Shown here: positions 61,237-64,000 of the stretch, piece after piece
Numbering within the stretch: position 1 is the stretch's first letter
Layout of the letters: each line of letters starts with the position of its first letter
From: Desulfobacterales bacterium
Lineage (GTDB): Bacteria > Desulfobacterota > Desulfobacteria > Desulfobacterales > SpSt-501
Assembly: GCA_030834695.1 (NCBI GenBank)
Contig: JAUQXK010000038.1
Location: 1-64,000 of the forward strand
Reading direction: 5' to 3'
Length of the DNA stretch: 64,000 nucleotides
Translations under genes and position numbers: made by a program
The notes under the pieces: model-generated
Databases searched by the model: none
Seen by the model: the letters and a program-made list of their open reading frames with translations, nothing else
Told to the model about the DNA's origin: nothing

Positions 61237-62228
61237 GTGCGAAACGTTTGCAGCTCTTGGGGGGCGTCCTGTTCGCGGCGATCATCGCGGTTCCGGCATT
61301 CGTCGAATCCCGCTTTATCCTTCACATGGTGACGCTGATCTTTTTTTACATTGCGATGACGTCGGCCTGGAACATTCCGGTATTCGGCGGCAAGATGTCG
61401 CTGGGCCATGCTGCATTCTTCGGCCTGGGCGGTTACACAGGCGCTATCCTCTATGTCAAGTTCGGCGTGTCGCCCTGGATCGGGGCGGCGGCGGGCGTGG
61501 CCGTGTCGCTGCTGGGCGGCGTGGTGATGACGTTGCCGTTGCTGCGCCTGCGCGGGCCGTTTTTCACCCTGGCCTCCATCGCCTTTGCGGAGGTCCTGCG
61601 TATGATCGCGATCGACTGGCGCAGCCTGACCAACGGTTCCGTCGGTTTGAATATCCCCTTCAAGCCCGGCTGGGCCAACCTGACCTTTCAGAGCGGCAAG
61701 CCGTTTTACTTCTTGTCCCTGATCCTGGCCGTCGCGGTGGTGTTCGTCGCCTACCGCCTGCGGCATTCCGCCCTCGGCTTTCATCTGCGCGCGTCGGCCT
61801 CCAACGACGAAGCGGCCCAGGCCCTCGGGGTTGATACCCGCCGGGCGCATTTCATCGCCCTGCTGTGGAGTTCGGGCTTGACCGGGCTGATCGGCGTTTT
61901 CTATGTCTTCTTCATCTATGTCGTGGAGCCGAGCACCATGTTCTCTCTCACGCTGTTCTCGCTGCAACCCGCACTGAACGGCATCATCGGCGGTATCGGG
62001 ACCATCTGGGGCCCGGTGATCGGCGCCATCGTCATGACCCCGTTCGGCGAGTACCTGCGGTTTTACCTGGGAACGATCCAGCAGGGTCTGAACTACGTGG
62101 TCTATGGCGTTGTTCTGATTCTTACCGTGAATTTCATCCCCGGCGGGATCGTTTCCCTGGTGCGCCCAAAGCGCTCGAACCGGTCCGATGGCTCCGGATC
62201 ATCTTCCGACACCAAGGAGGCACGCTGA
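61233..62228 (+). CDS. Branched-chain-type ABC transporter permease (LivM)
   Basis: This 331-residue partner permease starts at GTG 61233, overlapping the LivH-like stop by four bases. Typical stretches are [64 protein letters not shown], and [28 protein letters not shown]. The short Ser/Pro-rich tail ([14 protein letters not shown]) is cytoplasmic. It is immediately followed by two ATPase genes. Confidence 0.92.
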   Translation: MSAKRLQLLGGVLFAAIIAVPAFVESRFILHMVTLIFFYIAMTSAWNIPVFGGKMSLGHAAFFGLGGYTGAILYVKFGVSPWIGAAAGVAVSLLGGVVMTLPLLRLRGPFFTLASIAFAEVLRMIAIDWRSLTNGSVGLNIPFKPGWANLTFQSGKPFYFLSLILAVAVVFVAYRLRHSALGFHLRASASNDEAAQALGVDTRRAHFIALLWSSGLTGLIGVFYVFFIYVVEPSTMFSLTLFSLQPALNGIIGGIGTIWGPVIGAIVMTPFGEYLRFYLGTIQQGLNYVVYGVVLILTVNFIPGGIVSLVRPKRSNRSDGSGSSSDTKEAR

Positions 62229-62229
62229 C

Positions 62230-62952
62230 ATGCCGCTTTTGCAGGTCAAAAACCTCACCAAACGCTTCGGTGGATTGAAAGCCGTCAATAACGTGAGTTT
62301 CGACATCCAGGCGGGCGAGATCGTCGGGCTGATCGGTCCCAACGGCGCCGGCAAGACGACCCTGTTCAATCTGATCTCCGGCATCCTTCACCCGGAGGAA
62401 GGCCACATCATCCTGGACGGACAGCCGCTCAATCAACTCTCGCCGCCCCGCCGCAGCCTGGCCGGACTGGGCCGCACCTTTCAGGTCGTGCGGCCCTTTG
62501 CCATGACCGTCCTGGAGAACGTGATGGTACCGCTGCTCGCGCGCGACCCCCATATGGACAAGGCCCGGGATTCGGCGATGCAGATGCTTGCACTGCTGCG
62601 GCTGGAGCATCTGGCGGACGCGCAGCCGGACAGCCTGACCCTGGCTCAACGCAAGCGGATCGAGGTGGCCCGCGCGCTCGCCACCCGCCCGAAGCTGCTC
62701 ATGCTGGACGAGGTATTGGCCGGCCTGAATCCGACCGAAATCAGCGAAAACCTGCCGATCATCCGTCAGGTGCACGAGCAGGGGGTGACCATCTTCATCA
62801 TCGAACACCTGATGGATGCGCTCATGGCGGTGTCCCAGCGGGTGCTGGTCATGGAACTGGGCGCGCTGATCGCCAGCGGCACCCCGCAGGAGGTCACCAG
62901 CAACGAATGTGTCATCAAGGCTTATCTCGGCGAGGAGACACCCACGTGCTGA
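62230..62952 (+). CDS. Branched-chain-type ABC transporter ATPase (LivG)
   Basis: This 240-residue ATPase starts at [15 protein letters not shown] after AAGGAGG. Walker A is GPNGAGKTT, the Q-loop region [20 protein letters not shown], Walker [19 protein letters not shown] and the switch His in [10 protein letters not shown]. The signature is [17 protein letters not shown], with DSLTL/LAQRK in place of the canonical LSGGQ, as in a subset of LivG proteins. Its 3' end overlaps the next GTG start by seven bases. Confidence 0.92.
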   Translation: MPLLQVKNLTKRFGGLKAVNNVSFDIQAGEIVGLIGPNGAGKTTLFNLISGILHPEEGHIILDGQPLNQLSPPRRSLAGLGRTFQVVRPFAMTVLENVMVPLLARDPHMDKARDSAMQMLALLRLEHLADAQPDSLTLAQRKRIEVARALATRPKLLMLDEVLAGLNPTEISENLPIIRQVHEQGVTIFIIEHLMDALMAVSQRVLVMELGALIASGTPQEVTSNECVIKAYLGEETPTC

Positions 62953-63650
62953 CCATCGAAACCATCAACTGCTTCTACGGCGATTTTCAGGCTCTGCGCG
63001 ACGTCTCCATGCACGTCCCCGAAGGCAAGATCGTATCCCTTCTGGGCCCTAACGCGGCCGGCAAGTCCACCACCCTGCGCAGCATCAGCGGCATCGTGCG
63101 GCACCGCGGCGGCCGCATCGTTTTCGACGGTCGGCCGATCGGATCGCGCAAGCCCGAAGACATCGTGGAGTTGGGGATCGCTCATGTGCCCGAAGGCCGC
63201 AAGCTTTTCAGCACGCTGACGGTGAAGGAAAACCTGGAAATGGGGGCTTACTCTCGGCGGGCCAAGCCCAAGGTGAAGGCGAACCTTGAAAAGGTGTTCG
63301 CGTTGTTTCCGGTGCTGTCCGAGCGCCGCAACCAGGTGGCCGGGTCGCTTTCAGGCGGCGAGCAGCAGATGTGCGCCATCGGCCGGGGCCTGATGGCCGA
63401 TCCGCGGCTGCTGATGATCGACGAGATGTCGCTCGGTCTCTCGCCGATCCTGGTCCAGCAGATGTTCGCGCTGGTCAAGACCATTGCCGCCTCGGGCGTC
63501 ACGATCCTCCTGGTGGAGCAGCAGGTGCACCACACCATGGCGATCGCCGACCTGGCCTTCATCATGGAAAAAGGCCACATCGTGCTGGCCGGCCCCACCC
63601 GCGAAATCGCGGGACACGCCCACGTGAAAAAAGCCTACCTGGGCATGTAG
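62946..63650 (+). CDS. Branched-chain-type ABC transporter ATPase (LivF)
   Basis: This 234-residue ATPase most likely starts at GTG 62946 ([24 protein letters not shown]), overlapping LivG. Walker A is GPNAAGKST, with Ala-Ala in place of the usual Gly-Ala. The signature SGGEQQMCAIGRGLMADPRLLMIDEMSLGLSP and switch His region follow, typical of LivF. It completes the five-gene importer. Confidence 0.92.
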   Translation: MLTIETINCFYGDFQALRDVSMHVPEGKIVSLLGPNAAGKSTTLRSISGIVRHRGGRIVFDGRPIGSRKPEDIVELGIAHVPEGRKLFSTLTVKENLEMGAYSRRAKPKVKANLEKVFALFPVLSERRNQVAGSLSGGEQQMCAIGRGLMADPRLLMIDEMSLGLSPILVQQMFALVKTIAASGVTILLVEQQVHHTMAIADLAFIMEKGHIVLAGPTREIAGHAHVKKAYLGM

Positions 63651-63670
63651 GCAAGAGGCGATCGGACCGG

Positions 63671-64000
63671 ATGAAAGCCTTCGTCAAATACGGCAAGAAC
63701 CCTTATGAGGCGGGACTTTGCGAAATCCCGGCGGCCGAGCCGGGCTCCGAGGATGTTCTCCTGCGCGTCGCCGGCTGCGGCATCTGCGGCAGCGACCTGC
63801 ACGCCTACCGCGCCAGCTACGGCTATGAATGGGTCCAGCCGCCGGTGACCCTCGGTCACGAGTTTGCGGGCACGATCGAAGCGGTGGGCTCCGCCGTGAG
63901 CGAATTCGGGGCGGGAGATGCGGTCGTCGTGATCGGGATCCAGGGTTGCGGTATCTGCCGGTACTGCCGCAGCGGGGACACCAACCGGTGCTACGACCGC
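63671..64000 (+). CDS. Zinc-dependent medium-chain dehydrogenase (3' partial)
   Basis: ATG 63671 begins MKAFVKYGKNPYEAGL; the 110 visible residues contain the catalytic zinc motifs CGICGSDLHAY and GHEFAG and structural cysteines CGICRYCRSGDTNRC. The gene continues beyond the window. It belongs to the same MDR class as the gene at 53037 and follows livF by 20 bp, so it is the sixth or later gene in the transcript and likely oxidises or reduces the imported alcohol-type substrate. Confidence 0.9.
   Translation, partial: MKAFVKYGKNPYEAGLCEIPAAEPGSEDVLLRVAGCGICGSDLHAYRASYGYEWVQPPVTLGHEFAGTIEAVGSAVSEFGAGDAVVVIGIQGCGICRYCRSGDTNRCYDR

Overview
The window looks like a chromosome segment of an anaerobic bacterium, most likely a Desulfobacterota (sulfate-reducer-like) genome. 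Pointers are a tungsten-type aldehyde:ferredoxin oxidoreductase with a MoaD-like partner, DUF2284 and radical-SAM proteins, several TRAP/TAXI and Tau/Liv-type uptake systems, and a decayed IHF-alpha fragment of the deltaproteobacterial kind. The taxonomic call is inference. Codon use and G+C change sharply along the window, so it is a mosaic: accessory DNA on the left (about 1-41 kb), then mixed and finally uniform GC-rich metabolic DNA on the right (about 45-64 kb).

0-9 kb is an accessory/defence block: a partial RadC, an unknown protein, a DUF932 protein, the wreck of a helicase-DUF4391-type III restriction operon (two internal deletions in the helicase, the restriction subunit fused to an IHF-alpha tail), then an intact-looking trio of ParB-like protein, D12-class adenine methyltransferase and an AbiGi/DUF2971-like protein, and a XRE regulator with a palindromic operator at its start codon.

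A 44-bp exact direct repeat at 8913-8956 and 36326-36369 is the 3' half of a tRNA-Glu(TTC) gene, from anticodon loop to CCA. It bounds a 27.4-kb genomic island for which no integrase is visible inside. The island holds a TIR protein with a Ser/Pro tail, a lipoprotein, a two-helix K+-channel-like protein, a paired HNH + GIY-YIG nuclease operon, an inverted block of prophage genes (truncated terminase) butted against a truncated TOPRIM gene, a tauABC-like importer with a PLP decarboxylase, a TAXI-TRAP transporter with an enolase-superfamily enzyme, an apparently ORF-less group II intron, and a seven-gene catabolic operon (Na+ symporter, small membrane protein, thiazoline-carboxylate-hydrolase-like enzyme, amidohydrolase, aminotransferase, cupin, GntR regulator) flanked by copies of a roughly 130-bp repeat.

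36.4-45.8 kb is a gene-poor scar region with a DctP-type TRAP binding protein, a decayed short tyrosine recombinase, a 1071-residue M14 carboxypeptidase with a small partner, and an IS66 fragment. A structured repeat with a conserved TTGACA/TAAAAAT promoter-like core lies next to that recombinase and recurs at 18.2 and 24.3 kb; two partial relatives lie at 10.1 and 12.4 kb.

45.8-56.3 kb carries single metabolic genes (Nudix, AhpD-like, DUF1330, radical SAM, IS3 remnant, DUF2284, nitroreductase, response regulator, flavin reductase, medium-chain dehydrogenase, AOR, MoaD-like). From 56.8 kb a sigma-54-type promoter precedes an operon of SDR, iron-dependent alcohol dehydrogenase, a full LivKHMGF branched-chain-type ABC importer and another zinc dehydrogenase that runs off the window, consistent with uptake and oxidation of an alcohol or acid substrate. 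No CRISPR array and no intact tRNA or rRNA gene was seen.
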